Part shown: piece after piece, positions 32,126-42,985 of the stretch
Position numbering within the stretch: position 1 is the first letter of the stretch
How the letters are laid out: each line of letters starts with the position of its first letter
Source: Perognathus longimembris pacificus
Taxonomy: Eukaryota; Chordata; Mammalia; Rodentia; Heteromyidae
DNA length: 64,000 nt
Direction: 5' to 3'
Assembly: GCF_023159225.1 (NCBI RefSeq)
Contig: NC_063164.1
Span: forward strand, 75,225,800-75,289,799
Position numbers and translations under genes: made by a program
Notes under the pieces: generated by a model
Told to the model about the DNA's origin: nothing
The model's input: the letters and a program-made list of their open reading frames with translations, nothing else
Database searches by the model: none

Positions 32126-32320
32126 TGTAAGGCTCACAGGAAAGGAACCCCACCTTATGGTTCATGCAGAAAGGATTTTATTGGGGGGAAAGCAAACTGC
32201 CATCCCACACAAGATGGAGGCATGGGGAGACAGAGGGGAAGGAAGAAAGGAAAAAAAAGAGAAAAGAATAAGAGAGAGTAAGAGAGAAAAGGAAGCCATA
32301 TTTACTTTTACTGTGAACAA
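32126..32320 (-). mobile_element. LTR end (R-U5 type) of an ERV1-like element
   Basis: Minus strand: a pyrimidine-rich block (32225-32305), CCATCTTGTGTGGGATGGCA, the polyadenylation signal AATAAA (32177-32182, within CCAATAAAATCCTTTCTGC), then about 50 bp of U5-like sequence ending in CTTACA just before the primer-binding site. Only the 3' part of an LTR is recognisable; a SINE starts at 32322. No second LTR is seen beyond the TBC1D5 end. Confidence 0.72.
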
Positions 32321-32321
32321 G

Positions 32322-32545
32322 TAAGCTGGATGTTGGTTCCTCATGCCTGTGATATTAGCTACTTGGGAGGCAGAGACCCAGAACATGATTTGAGGCCAAA
32401 TGAGATCAAAATGTCTACTAGATTCCGTCCCCAAAATCATCAGTAAAGAGCCTAGCTAGTGGTGTGGTTCAAGTGCTATAGAACTAGCCAAGCAAGCAAA
32501 AGGCCCTGAGTTCAAACTCTAATACTGTCAAAATTGAAATTTTTA
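32322..32545 (+). mobile_element. Composite SINE (B1-like + tRNA-like)
   Basis: Left: CTCATGCCTGTGATATTAGC, TACTTGGGAGGCAGAGACC. Right: TGGTGTGGTTCAAGTGCTAT, AAGGCCCTGAGTTCAAACTC. It abuts the preserved LTR end. Confidence 0.72.
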
Positions 32546-32784
32546 AAAAGTCCATTTAGACTCACAAATGGATACCTAATTACACTGAAATATGGCTGAT
32601 GAATTGGGATTGATTATGAACATGACAATTTAGTCTGTACATAATGAATTCAGTGATAATCATAGAGCCATGTTTATGACCCCTGAGTACATATAATACA
32701 TATTTTATCTATATATGTTATTGTACCTTATTATATATTATATGTAATTGGAGCCCCTAGACATGATTGTCACTGATACAATAC

Positions 32785-32787
32785 ACA

Positions 32788-32829
<42 letters not shown>
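32785..32829 (+). repeat. (CA)n microsatellite
   Basis: About 20 CA units with one interruption. Confidence 0.96.
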
Positions 32830-32830
<1 letters not shown>

Positions 32831-33057
32831 CCTGCATCCTGACAAATTACAGCTGTCATCTTCACTATGGGAATCTTTTCACAATGAGTAAAGGAAAATT
32901 AATCAAATTTTAACCTAATTTCTAAGAATTCAAACAATAATGAATTATAGCTATATACATCCTGAAATCAACTTCAAATTCCTTTAAAGACTTGTATGAC
33001 TCCACTCAGCTATCAACCCAGCTCAGTATGTGGGATTTTTTTTATCCCTGCTTCCCT

Positions 33058-33112
33058 CAACACCACCCCACCACCACCACCACCACCACTCCACACACAC
33101 ACATACCACACC
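33058..33112 (+). repeat. (CCA)n/(CA)n tract
   Basis: CACCACCAC repeat then a CA run. It lies inside a 175-codon frame (32992-33519) that I do not accept as a gene. Confidence 0.9.
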
Positions 33113-33484
33113 TGGTGGAAGGAGCTTTCACAGAGGCTACCAAATACAAAAATGACACTACATGTAAGAGACACATTTTTAGTCTTTTTTGCATACAACC
33201 CCTGAAAACATATTGGCAACTCTACTTGCGTCTTCTTGAAGCACTTGTTTTCTTTACTTTTTGTAACATGACAATTCCCAATTCTTCTCCAACTCTGGCT
33301 ACTCTTCTTACCAAGACCATATTTCTGCTCCTCTTGGACTTTAGTACTGGTGCTACCTCAGCTTCTCTCTTCACAGATTCTTTCTTCTTAGACCATCTCA
33401 TTAAAGTTTATTCTCATTTACATGGTCCTTTACACTTCCTAGTTTGGAGACATAATTACAAAGTCATATATAAGTGGTATTTTG
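33113..33484. other. Unique sequence, nothing recognised
   Basis: No confident repeat or coding homology. Confidence 0.35.
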
Positions 33485-33770
33485 AAAAATGGAAGCACTG
33501 GAAGGTGATTGGGTCATAAGAGTACTACCCTGGTAATTCGTTGAATCCAGTGAGTAACTAGTGGATTATTGCTCTCACGGGAGTTGCTTTGTATAAAAGC
33601 AAGTTTTCTGTAGCCTGCTCAATCTGTCTCACCATGTGGAATGGATGCTGGCAATGTGCTCTTGGACTTCCCAGCCTTCAAAACCATGTCCTAAACAGAT
33701 TTTTATTGTTTATTAGTCAGTCGCAGGTATTTTGTTATAGGAAGAGAAAATTGATTGAGACACATTATTT
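33485..33770 (+). mobile_element. MaLR-type LTR (MLT1/MST-like)
   Basis: Landmarks in order: GAAGGTGATTGGGTCATAAG, GGGAGTTGCTTTGTATAAAA, CACCATGTGG, CTTGGACTTCCCAGCCTTCA, TTTTTATTGTTTATTAGTCA, CGCAGGTATTTTGTTATAGG, GATTGAGACA. These are the TATA, polyadenylation and 3' end regions of a mammalian MaLR LTR. Old and solitary; no internal part seen. Confidence 0.78.
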
Positions 33771-34059
33771 TTATGACTGATAAATCACAAACTTTGGCGT
33801 TGAACCTCCATTTTTAAGTTGCCAATTTGAAATTCACTTGGCTGTCTTTTAGAATTGTACATGTAAGGAATTCGGAACTGATCTCATCATAGCTGATTAT
33901 TCTAAATTTGGTTTTCCTACAATATTTCCCAGGGACAACACATTGACCCAGCTATGGAAGCAAGAAACCTAGAAGACACCTTAAATATTTTCATCAATTT
34001 CTCAATGTATAACTAATGCATTAGAAATGCCTAGATTTTGGGATATTTTTAATATCTTT
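33771..34059. other. Unique sequence
   Basis: Nothing recognised. Confidence 0.35.
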
Positions 34060-34205
34060 AAGTAGTTTTACAAAGGAGATGTCATTCAACAAAGCAGATT
34101 ACAAATACAGTGCATATTTATTAATGTTGCCCCTTTCAACATTCTGTTTACTCTGCCACCAAACTCTTTCCTCAACTTTTCTTAATATTTCATCTTACGT
34201 ATTGA
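34060..34205 (-). repeat. Old L1 3' UTR fragment, left of a younger L1
   Basis: TACAAATACAGTGCATATTT and TTAATGTTGCCCCTTTCAAC resemble reversed old L1 3' UTRs at 24020-24080. It seems to resume at 39360 after the younger L1. Confidence 0.5.
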
Positions 34206-34218
34206 CTTATTTTACATT
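34206..34218. repeat. 13-bp target-site duplication, left copy
   Basis: CTTATTTTACATT, perfect copy at 39347-39359. Confidence 0.92.
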
Positions 34219-34731
34219 TTTTTCAAATTTTTATTGTCAAACTGATTTACAGAGAGGTTACAGTTACAAGCATTAGGCATTGGATACATTTCTTGTACTG
34301 TTTGTTACCTCGTCCCTAAATCCCCACTCCCTCCTCCCCCTCTCCCTTTCCCCCCATGAGGTGTTCAGTTCACTTACACCAAACAGTTTGCAAGTATTGC
34401 TTTTGTAGTTGTTTGTCTTTTTTTACCCTTTGTCTCTCGATTTTGGTATTCCCTTTCAATTTCCTAATTCTAATACCAGTATAGACAGTTCCCAATATAC
34501 TCAGATAAGATTACAGAGATAGTGTAGGTACAACCACAGGAAGGTGATACAAGAACATCATCAAGAGTAGAAGCCACAGATACACCTGGGACGTTGAAAG
34601 TAGTTACAACTGTGATATAACAATCGTTTCCATAACATGGAGTTCATTTCACTTAGCATCATCGTATGTGATCATAAGGGTATAGCTATTGGGCTCTTGT
34701 GATCCTCTGCTGTGACTTGCCTAAACCTGTG

Positions 34732-37700
34732 CTAATTATTCCCAATAAGGGAATAGAGTCCATGTTTCTTTGGGTCTGGCTCACTTCACTTAGTATAACT
34801 TTTTCCAGGTACTTCCATTTCCTTACAAATGGGGCAATGCCATCCTTTTTGATAGAGGCATAAAATTCCACTGTGTATATGTTCATTTTCCTGATCCATT
34901 CGTCTACTGAGGGGCATCTGGATTGGTTCCAGATTCTAGCTATGTCAAATTGTGCTGCAATGAACATTGTTGTGCTGGTGCCTTTACTGTGATTTTGTTT
35001 GTGGTTTTTTGGATAGATACCCAAAAGTGGGGTTGCTGGCTCATAGAGAAGTTCTATATTTAGCCTTCTGAGGAATCTCCATACTGCTTCCCAGAGTGGC
35101 TGAACCAGTTTACATTCCCACCAACAATGAAGTAGGGTTCTCTTTTGGCCACATCCCCTCCAACAATTGTTATTGTTAGTTTTCTTTATATAGGACATTC
35201 TTACTGGGGTGAGATGAAATCTCAATGTTGTCTTGATTTGCTTTTCTTTTATGGCCAGTGATGTAGAGCACTTTTTCATATGACTCTTGGCCATTCTCAT
35301 TTCCTCATCAGAGAAGTCTCTTTATAAGTCTTTAGCCCACTTGATGAGGGGGCTATTGGTTCTTTGCGGTTTTGTTTTGGAGGAAGGTAATTTTTTTAGT
35401 TCTGCATATATTTTAGATATGAGGCCTTTGTCCATTGAATGGCCGGTAAGGATCTGCTCCCAGTCTGTGGGCTTTCTGTTTATCTTGCGAGCTATGTCCT
35501 TTGCCGTGCAGAAGCTCTGCAGTTTGATGCAGTCCCATTTGTCCAACCTTTCTTTGATTTGTAGCCTTTCTGGGTCTTTGTTAAGGAAGTTCCGTCCTGT
35601 GCCAAGGAGCCCAAGTGTTTCTCCTACTCCTTCCTTCAGTGTTTTCAGGGTGTCTGTTTTGATTTCGAGGTCTTTAATCCATTTGGAATTGATCTTGGTA
35701 CAGGGTGATATATAAGGATGTAGTTTTAGTTTGTTGCAAGTGTTGAGCCAGTTTTGCCAGCACCACTTGTTAAAGAGGCTATCTTTCTTCCAAACTATTG
35801 TTTTTGCTCCTTTATCAAAGATTAAGTAGGCGTAGTTCTGTGGGTTCATTTCTGGGTCTTCAATTCTGTTCCATTGGTCTTCAGGCCTGTTCCGGTGCCA
35901 ATACAAAGCTGTTTTTATTACTATAGCTTTATAATACAGCTTGAAGTTGGGTATTGTAATTCCTCCAGCACTGTTCTTCCTGCTTAGGATTGTTTTTGCT
36001 ATTCTAGGTCTTTTATTGTTCCATATGAATTTCTGGATTGTTTCCTCTATTTCATTAAAAAATGGTGTTAGGATATTAATGGGTATTGCATTGAATTTGT
36101 AGATAGCCTTTGGCAATATTGCCATTTTGATTATATTAATCCTCCCAATCCAGGAGCATGGGAGGATTTTCCATTTCCGCAGTTCTGACTTAATTTCGTT
36201 TTTCAAGTTTTTAAAGTTCTTATCAAAGAGGTCTTTTATTTCTTTGTTTAAAGTTATTCCTAGGTATTTTATGTTTTGGGGGGCTATTGCAAAAGGAGTT
36301 GCTTTCCTGATTTCAGCCTCGCTCTTCAGGTCGTTAGCATAGAGAAAGGCCGTTGATTTTTGAGGGTTTATTTTATATCCTGCAACTTTGCCAAAGTTTT
36401 GGATCAGCTCTAGTAGCTTGGGGTAGAGTCTATGGGGTTCTTTAGGTATAGGATCATGTCATCTGCGAAGAGGGAAAGTTTAACTTCATCTTTTCCTATT
36501 TGGATCCCCTTTATATTTTCTTCTTGCCTAATTGCTCTGGCTAGGAATTCTAGTACTATGTTGAAGAGCAGGGGAGAGAGTGGACATCCCTGCCTTGTTC
36601 CTGATTTTAAAGGGAATGGCTTTAGTTTTTCACCATTTAGAGTTATACTTGCTGTTGGTTTGTCATAAACGGCCTTGATTATATTAAGGAATGTTCCCTG
36701 GAATCCCAGTTTTTCCAGGGCTTTTAGCATAAATGGGTGCTGGATTTTATCAAACACTTTTTCCACATCCAGAGATAAAACTATGTGGTTCTTTACCTTG
36801 CTCCAGTTGATGTGGTCAGATTACATTAATTGACTTGCGTATATTAAACCAACTTTGCATCCCTGGGATGAATCCAGTTTGATCGTGGTGTATGATTTTT
36901 TCGATGACCTGTTGAAGTCGCTTGGCCAGAATTTTGTAGAGAATTTTTGTGTCTATGTTCATCAGGGAAATCAGTCTATAGTCCTCTTTCCGTGATGAGT
37001 CCCTGCCTGGTTTTGGGATGAGGGTTATACTGGCTTCCTAGAATGTGTCTGGTAGTGAACGTTCTCTTTCAACTTCATTGAAGAGTTTGAGAAATATTGG
37101 TGTGAGTTCTGTTTTGAAGGCCTTGTAGAATTCTGCAGTGAATCTGTCTGGACCTGGGATTTTTCTTGGATAGGAGATGATTTATTGCCGTTTCTATTTC
37201 AATACTAGATATGGGTCTGTTTAGAAGTTTTAAAACTTCATGGTTGACTTTGGGGATATCAATTTTTTCTAGGAAATCATCCATTTCTTCCAAGTTCTCC
37301 AATTTTTTGGCATAATGGTTGGCAAGGTAGTCCCTTATTATTTTCTGAATTTCGGTTATTTCTGTGGTGATGGTACCTGTTTCATCTCTTATCTTGTTTA
37401 TTTGAGTGTGCTGCCTTCATTTTTTGGTCAGGTTTGCCAGGGGTCTATCTGGTTGATTTTTTCAAAGAACCAACTCTTAGTTTTGTTGATTCTTTTGATG
37501 GTTTATTTCATCTCTAATTGATTTAATTCTGATTTGATTTTAATTATTTGCTTCCATCTATTGACTTGGGGTTTGGCTTGTTGTTCTCTTTCAAGGAAAG
37601 TAAGGTGCTTCCTTAAATTATTTAGTTGCTGTTTCTCCAGTTTGTTGGTGTATGCACTCAGAAATATAAATTTTCCTCTGAGTACTGCCATTGCTGTGTC

Positions 37701-38415
37701 CCTAAGAGCTGGTACTTTGTGTCCTCATCTTGGTTGAATTCCATAAACATTTGAATTTCCATTTTAATTTCTTCAATGACCCACTGTTGCTTCAGCAGTG
37801 TGTTCTCCATGAATTTTAGGATTTTCTGTGGTGGCTGTTTGAGTTGAGCTCTAACTTTATTCCATTGTGGTCTGAGAGAATGCAGGGAATGGTTTTGATA
37901 CTTCTGAATTTGTACAGATTTTCTTTGTGCCCTAAGATGTGATCTGTTTTGGAGAATGTTCCATGTGCTGCGGAGAAGAATGTGTACTCTGTTGTTGCTG
38001 GGTGGAATATTGTGTATATGTCAGTTAAGTCTAGTTGGTCTATGCAATTATTTAGTTCTGTGATTTCTTTGTTCAGTTTTTGGCATGTTGATCTTTCCAG
38101 AGGTGACAGTGGAGTGTTAAAGTCCCCAACTATCAATGTGTTTGGGTCTATGAATGTTTTTAGAGCCAGTAGTGTTTGTTTGATGAAGTTGGGTTCTCCT
38201 GCATTTGGTGTGTAGATATTTAGAATAATTATATCTTCCTGTAGGAGAGATCCCTTTACTAGTATGTAGTAACCTTCTTTGTCTCTTCTTACTTTTTTTA
38301 ATTTGAAGTCAATTTTGTCTGATACTAGGATTGCAACTCCAGCCTGCTTATGGGGGCCATTTGCTTGATAGATTTGATTCCAGCGTTTCACTTTTACAAG
38401 ATGTTTACTTTTGTT
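34732..38415 (-). pseudogene. Broken L1 ORF2 (endonuclease + reverse transcriptase)
   Basis: The longest ORF2 copy here. 38391-37816 carries the endonuclease from WNQIYQANGPHKQAG through VGDFNTPLSPLERS to SDHNGIKLELN; the N-terminal active-site residues are missing. 37691-37503 and 37302-37075 hold the linker (QQAKPQVNRWKQIIKIKSE). 36766-36410 holds the reverse transcriptase with [12 protein letters not shown] and the catalytic FADD. 36206-35322 holds the thumb-side region and [17 protein letters not shown]. 35300-34686 holds the C-terminus with [18 protein letters not shown]. The frame is broken at least five times, so no active enzyme is made. The catalytic Asp pair and the C-terminal Cys/His pattern are intact. 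Confidence 0.93.
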
Positions 38416-38429
38416 GGATATATGGCCTG

Positions 38430-39346
38430 GTTTACCAGGCTGAGAGTTGCTTGCCTGGGGGAGGTTCCTCCTTCCTGGGCTGGGTGGCCACCTGGCCCAG
38501 CTGGCTATGGAATTCAGCTCTGTTTCGGGCTGGGAATTGGGCTTCTTCTGTGATGGGACCGTTTATCTGTTTCAGGAACTGTTTGTTCCCCTGTCTGGTG
38601 TTTCCATGCCACTGGTAGCTACTCGCCACTTTCGCTTTAAATTTAGAAATTCCGGCGGGCAGGGCAGGGCACCTCTGGCTAAGCCGTGGCCCAGGAGGAG
38701 CCTCCCACCTGGGCAGGGGGCATTCTCCTGGGCAGAGCTGGCTCTCACTGGCCAGTCCCTCTTGCCTCCTGCCTGGGAAGGGGTTGTTCTCCTGGGCAGA
38801 GCTGGCTCTCACTGGTCAGTCCCTCTTGCCCTTTTCAAAGATGGCTCCTTTGTCCTTGGTTTTCCCAGGCCCGCTTTAGTTCCAGTCTGGTCTGACCCTA
38901 TGCCAGTGTCAAAGATGGCGCTTTGCTCTGGTGGTGGTGGAAGGGCTACCTTCCAGAAGCTGCTCTGTGGGCGCAAGTGAGAATATATCTTTCGTGGGGT
39001 ACTCACGCTTTCTCTGTGCTTTCAGCCCATCCATGCTCAGCCACCATCCTGAGGATTTCTCCCTGGTCTACACTGTGTGCTTTAGCCACGTGGAGTGTGG
39101 GTCGCTGTGCCAGGTGCTTTGCTGGCCCTGGCACTGGTGCAGCGGCGGGATGCCGCCTGGAGCTGAAATCTGTGTTTTCAGATGAGCAAAGTTGATTTTT
39201 CCTTCCTGGCCAGAATCCCTGTACTGTTAGAACTTACTCTGGCTGTCTTTCTAGGAGGAAAAGTTTCTGTGGGGTGAGAAAACTGTGATGTCGGAGGGAG
39301 CTCAGCTTGGGCTCTGCTGCTCCTCTGCCCTCTTCCCAGAAGCTCT
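38430..39346 (-). promoter_or_regulatory. L1 5' UTR (internal promoter region)
   Basis: GC-rich, CpG-containing block of about 915 bp, unlike the AT-rich surroundings, at the 5' end of the L1 and inside its TSD. It contains two 64-bp tandem units and CAAAGATGGCGC/AAGATGGC motifs that look like YY1-type sites. Mammalian L1 5' UTRs carry an internal RNA polymerase II promoter; that it does so here is inferred. A 177-codon plus-strand frame (38447-38980) is antisense and probably chance in GC-rich DNA. Confidence 0.78.
38701..38828 (-). repeat. Two 64-bp tandem units in L1 5' UTR
   Basis: 38701-38764 and 38765-38828 share 57 of 64 bases; both contain CTCCTGGGCAGAGCTGGCTC. They recall the tandem monomers of murine L1 5' UTRs, though with a much shorter unit. 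Confidence 0.9.
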
Positions 39347-39359
39347 CTTATTTTACATT
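39347..39359. repeat. 13-bp target-site duplication, right copy
   Basis: Perfect copy of 34206-34218. Confidence 0.92.
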
Positions 39360-39790
39360 GTATAAATCAGTTTGGGTAAATGATACATCTTCATCTATTT
39401 CATCCCTTCAACATCTTCATCCCCTTTTAACCCACCCCTTCCCTTATTTTTCTAAATTCTGTGGTATATTCAATGCTGTCTGCATTCTACTCCCTTCCCC
39501 CATTCATTCTTCTGCCCCTCTCCCTTTGCCTTCCCCCTTTGCAAGTACCCATCTCTTGCTAATTATTATGTTGGGCTTTGATTTACTCTTTCCAAAGAAT
39601 TATACTATTTGTGCTCTCCTTAGAGTCTATTATACTACAACTAATTCATTTATAATCATTTGCATACCACCCAGTGTGTTTACTTACAGATTTATAGGCA
39701 CATTCAAACTCCCACAATGAGGGAAATCATGCAACCTGTACTTTTCTAGGTATGGGTTATATCACTTAAGATAATTTTTAGAAGGGCCTG
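39360..39790 (-). repeat. Old L1 3' UTR, right of the younger L1
   Basis: Reversed old L1 landmarks: AATCATTTGCATACCACCCA, GTGTTTACTTACAGATTTAT, GGTTATATCACTTAAGATAA, matching 24290-24420. Probably the other side of the fragment at 34060-34205. Confidence 0.62.
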
Positions 39791-40009
39791 ATTTTTAATT
39801 GAATTAATTTACTTTAGTCTACCTCTACTGCCACTATCCTCATTGAAGCTACCATTATCTATATCACTAAAATATTCTCACAATTGAACTTTCCACTTCT
39901 ATTTTGTCCTATCTAAACTAATGCCCCATGTAAATAGTTTGTTTCTATCACCTGTTGCCTAAAAAAGCAAAGCTTTAAATGGTAAGACCTTTATATATCT
40001 TATTTGCTC

Positions 40010-40387
40010 GATACTTCCTCACATGCCATTCTCCTCCAACCCAGCACTCTCATTCCATCTCTCCACAAAGCTCACAGAAGGATCTTACCACTAAATACTC
40101 ATTCCTTCCCAATGGGTCAAACTTACTGAAGATCTCACTTCCACTGTGACTTCTATAGACAAAACTTTCTTATATTCCTGACTAAGCCAAATTCCCATAG
40201 CATGATCTCAGAAAAATTCCTATACCTATACCTCTAATTTGTAGCAGCTTTCACAATTGCAGTAAGATCAGATTTATGTACTTAAAGCATACATTCCATG
40301 AAGACAAGCAAGAGTCTATTATGTGCACCACTGTCTTCTCTGCTTCAGCCTGTTGTAGGTATGAAATTAATCTGGGTAGAATGTATG
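40010..40387 (+). mobile_element. L2 relic (3' end)
   Basis: Diverged L2-type 3' end: CATTCCATGAAGACAAGCAA, GTGCACCACTGTCTTCTCTG, then TGAATGGA-like tail that passes into the ATGG microsatellite. The upstream part (GTGACTTC...TTCCTGACTAAGCC) is less certain. Confidence 0.55.
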
Positions 40388-40443
40388 AATGGATTGATGG
40401 ATGGATGGATGGATGGATGGATGGATGGATGGATGGATGGATG
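40388..40443 (+). repeat. (ATGG)n microsatellite
   Basis: About 13 ATGG units, apparently expanded from the tail of the L2 relic. Confidence 0.96.
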
Positions 40444-40629
40444 ACACACTCTAGGAACTCTTCACAAATAAAGATAATAGTCACTAAAATTATTTACAAA
40501 CTAAGTGAGCATAGAACCTGAGATTTACAATGACTGTAATTGCATCAATCATAATTAAAGAAAGGGACATTGATAATGTCCATGATAATGGTAATGTTTG
40601 CTAACAATGAATGTTTGACTAAGGTTATG

Positions 40630-40725
40630 AACAAATTGCCAATAAAGTCTTCATCATAACTCTGAAAGTAAATATTCTTCTTCTCTATCTATGAGGAAAT
40701 TCCGAGATGAAGGTGATTTGTAAAT
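40630..40725 (-). mobile_element. MIR relic, minus strand
   Basis: CATAACTCTGAAAGTAAATA and CTATGAGGAAATTCCGAGAT match the core/3' part of MIR read in reverse. Diverged. Confidence 0.5.
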
Positions 40726-40927
40726 TACTATCATTAAAATTTGATGACCCTCCAAAGTATGTTTGTTTATTATTTTATCCATGAGTTGGAAGAGTAGTTC
40801 TTACTCTTTTCGTAATTCAACTATGCAAAAATGTATATATTTAGTGCACTTAGGGGAAATTACTGACCTTTGATAATGAGCTCATTAACAAAAATTTTCA
40901 ATATTAAGTGCATTGTGACTCATCATA

Positions 40928-40938
40928 AGAAAAATAGA
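40928..40938. repeat. 11-bp target-site duplication, left copy
   Basis: AGAAAAATAGA, repeated at 41157-41167. Confidence 0.88.
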
Positions 40939-41156
40939 GGCTGGGGAGATAGCCTAGTGGCAAGAGTGCCTGCCTCGGATACACGAGGCCCTAGGTTCGA
41001 TTCCCCAGCACCACATATACAGAAAAACGGCCAGAAGCGGCGCTGTGGCTCAAGTGGCAGAGTGCTAGCCTTGAGCGGGAAGAAGCCAGGGACAGTGCTC
41101 AGGCCCTGAGTCCAAGGACCAGGACTGGCCAAAAAAAAAAAAAAAAAAAAAAAAAA
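40939..41156 (+). mobile_element. IDL-Geo dimeric SINE, young copy
   Basis: ID-like half with perfect GGTTCGATTCC B box, Geo half with GTGGCTCAAGTGGCAGAGTG, then an A-run of 27 bases. Bracketed by the 11-bp TSD. Confidence 0.96.
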
Positions 41157-41167
41157 AGAAAAATAGA
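41157..41167. repeat. 11-bp target-site duplication, right copy
   Basis: Copy of 40928-40938. Confidence 0.88.
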
Positions 41168-41214
41168 ACAGTTGTTTATGCTGTAACAGTATTCATTTAA
41201 ATGTAATATGTTTG

Positions 41215-41310
41215 TAAAGTTAAGGTTGTTGGTTGGCTTAACTTGTCTGTTTTCAAATTGTCTCCTGAATAGCTTGGATTATAGGTATAAGCCACTGGCA
41301 TGTGGCTAAA
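41215..41310 (-). mobile_element. B1-like SINE fragment, minus strand
   Basis: GTCTCCTGAATAGCTTGGAT and TATAGGTATAAGCCACTGGC are reversed B1 5'-half landmarks. Confidence 0.62.
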
Positions 41311-42760
41311 GTGTACTTACTATAGTGTTCTCTCTAAAAACCTAACCTCTTATTCGATTTAAACAAAGTAAGTGTAACATCTTACATCAAAATAAAAATT
41401 TTATTCCTGTTGTAGAAAATAAGACTACATAAGCTTTAGGGGTGAATTTTCTGGAAATATGAAATGAATTTATTATGACACTAATTCACTTATCCCTAAT
41501 AAATGTTTTCACATTTGTTATTTCAATTTAAGCTATAAAAATAGAAGTAGGAAACATATTGTGGTGCATAGGCCATGCCAATGCAATAAGTAATTATAAA
41601 TAATAATCATTCGTTTCTCAATATCCACCTTCAGAGACTATTCATCTCATTGTATGGCATGGCTTCCTAACAATAAACCTAAATATAAATGTGCCAAAGC
41701 CACAACTATTTTAATAGACTTTAATGGTTGCTAAACTTTTAAAGTGTTGACTTCCTCTAATCCTGTCATCATTTTTATATACAAATTATCTTATATGAAC
41801 CTTCTGTCACCTCAGTTTTTAGAATATATGATTAATAATATACACTATTCGGATAAACCTGTGAAAATGACAGCTGATCCTGTTTTAAGAAACGTGTCAC
41901 TCCATCTCACAAGAAGTCATGCAATACTGAGACCTAATGATGGTTTTACAACTGTTTTCCAGCATATTTTTACATTGCATGTATTTTCACTTCCACCCAT
42001 GAATCCAGTACTTAACAAGAGAGAAAATTAATAATTCAGCTGAACATGTTTAACCAGGTAATGCAATCACATGCTAACTCCCCAGATGAATGAGTTTCAT
42101 TTTATATTCTAGGCAGATTTTAAGTCATCTGATCCTATGACCAAAGCAACTGCAATTGTGATGCACCAAAAACTACATGCTGCACCCACACCTACAAAAT
42201 ACTGCTCTGTTTTCAGGAAAAAGAACAGTGGAGAAAGTTTGGGGAGAGGGGAGGCTTCAAGCTGACACTCCATGCATAACTCCATTGTATTTCTTTATTG
42301 CAGCACATATGGCGGCTACCATACTGATCTGAGATCCCTCCAACACATAAGAATAAGCAGAAAAAGTGAGGAATTAAGTGTTAGCCTTCACTCTGAGTTT
42401 TTCCTCTTCGGAGATTTTCTCGAAGAGTATTATTTAAAAGTTGTTAATTTCCTTTTATAACAGATTTTTTTTAATGGAAGAAGTTCCCCATACAAGTGTA
42501 AAGGAGATGGTATGGTAGACTGTAGAGGTTCTAAAGATGTGTAAATACTGATTTGTGCATTTTTTGAAATGCAGATTATGCAAATATTCATCAAGGGTTT
42601 TGAAACCCATTGTTGATCGAACTGTATTCATTTTCCTTTACACTATTAAAATTTGCCTTTGAAATATAAATTGGATATCTATTGTTCTACTAGGTTATTA
42701 AAATTCTATAAAGATTATTCTTGTGTATAAATACTCAGGATGTATTTTGAAAATCTGTAG
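41311..42760. other. 1.4 kb of unique sequence, no gene seen
   Basis: No repeat family recognised. Open frames 41744-42031 (95 codons) and 42272-42460 (62 codons), both plus, are unrecognised. Confidence 0.4.
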
Positions 42761-42761
42761 T

Positions 42762-42985
42762 TTGTTGTTGTTGTTGTTGTTGTTTTGGCCAGTCCTGGGC
42801 CTTGAACTCAGGGCCTGAGCACTGTCCCTGGCTTCTTTGTGGCAGAGTGTCCCTAGCACTCTGCCACTTGAGCCACAGCACCACTTCTGTCCATTTTCTA
42901 TATATGTGGTGCTGGGGAATTGAACCTACGGCTTCACGTATATAAGAGGCAATCACTCTTGCCAGTAGGCCATATTCCCAGCCCC
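42762..42985 (-). mobile_element. IDL-Geo dimeric SINE, older copy
   Basis: A (TTG)n tail (reversed CAA-type tail), reversed Geo half (GGCCAGTCCTGGGCCTTGAA), reversed ID-like half (ATGTGGTGCTGGGGAATTGA ... CAGCCCC). The flanks AAAATCTGTAG and AAAACCTGCAG look like a TSD with two substitutions. A short segment near 42845 repeats the CTCTGCCA/TCCCTAGCA motif. Confidence 0.85.

Larger units (their letters stand above)
34219..39346 (-). mobile_element. 5.1-kb L1 with 5' UTR but no ORF1
   Basis: The largest repeat in the window, defined on both sides by a 13-bp TSD. Minus-strand order: GC-rich 5' UTR (39346 to about 38430), ORF2 starting inside the endonuclease domain (about 38415), reverse transcriptase, C-terminal domain, ORF2 stop at 34732, 3' UTR with reversed polypurine block (34325-34360), tail at 34219. 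ORF1 and roughly the first 60 codons of ORF2 are absent although the true 5' end is present. An intact L1 of this type would be about 6.3 kb or more. Confidence 0.93.

Noticed and set aside
32992..33519. 175-codon plus-strand frame
   Set aside because: Runs through a CCA/CA microsatellite and up to a MaLR LTR, with no domain, homology or splice context that I recognise.
38701..38828. CRISPR-like direct repeats
   Set aside because: Two contiguous units without spacers in a mammalian L1 promoter; no array, no cas genes.
38447..38980. 177-codon plus-strand frame in GC-rich DNA
   Set aside because: Lies antisense in the L1 5' UTR across two tandem units; composition explains the lack of stops. 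An antisense L1 peptide cannot be excluded but nothing supports it.
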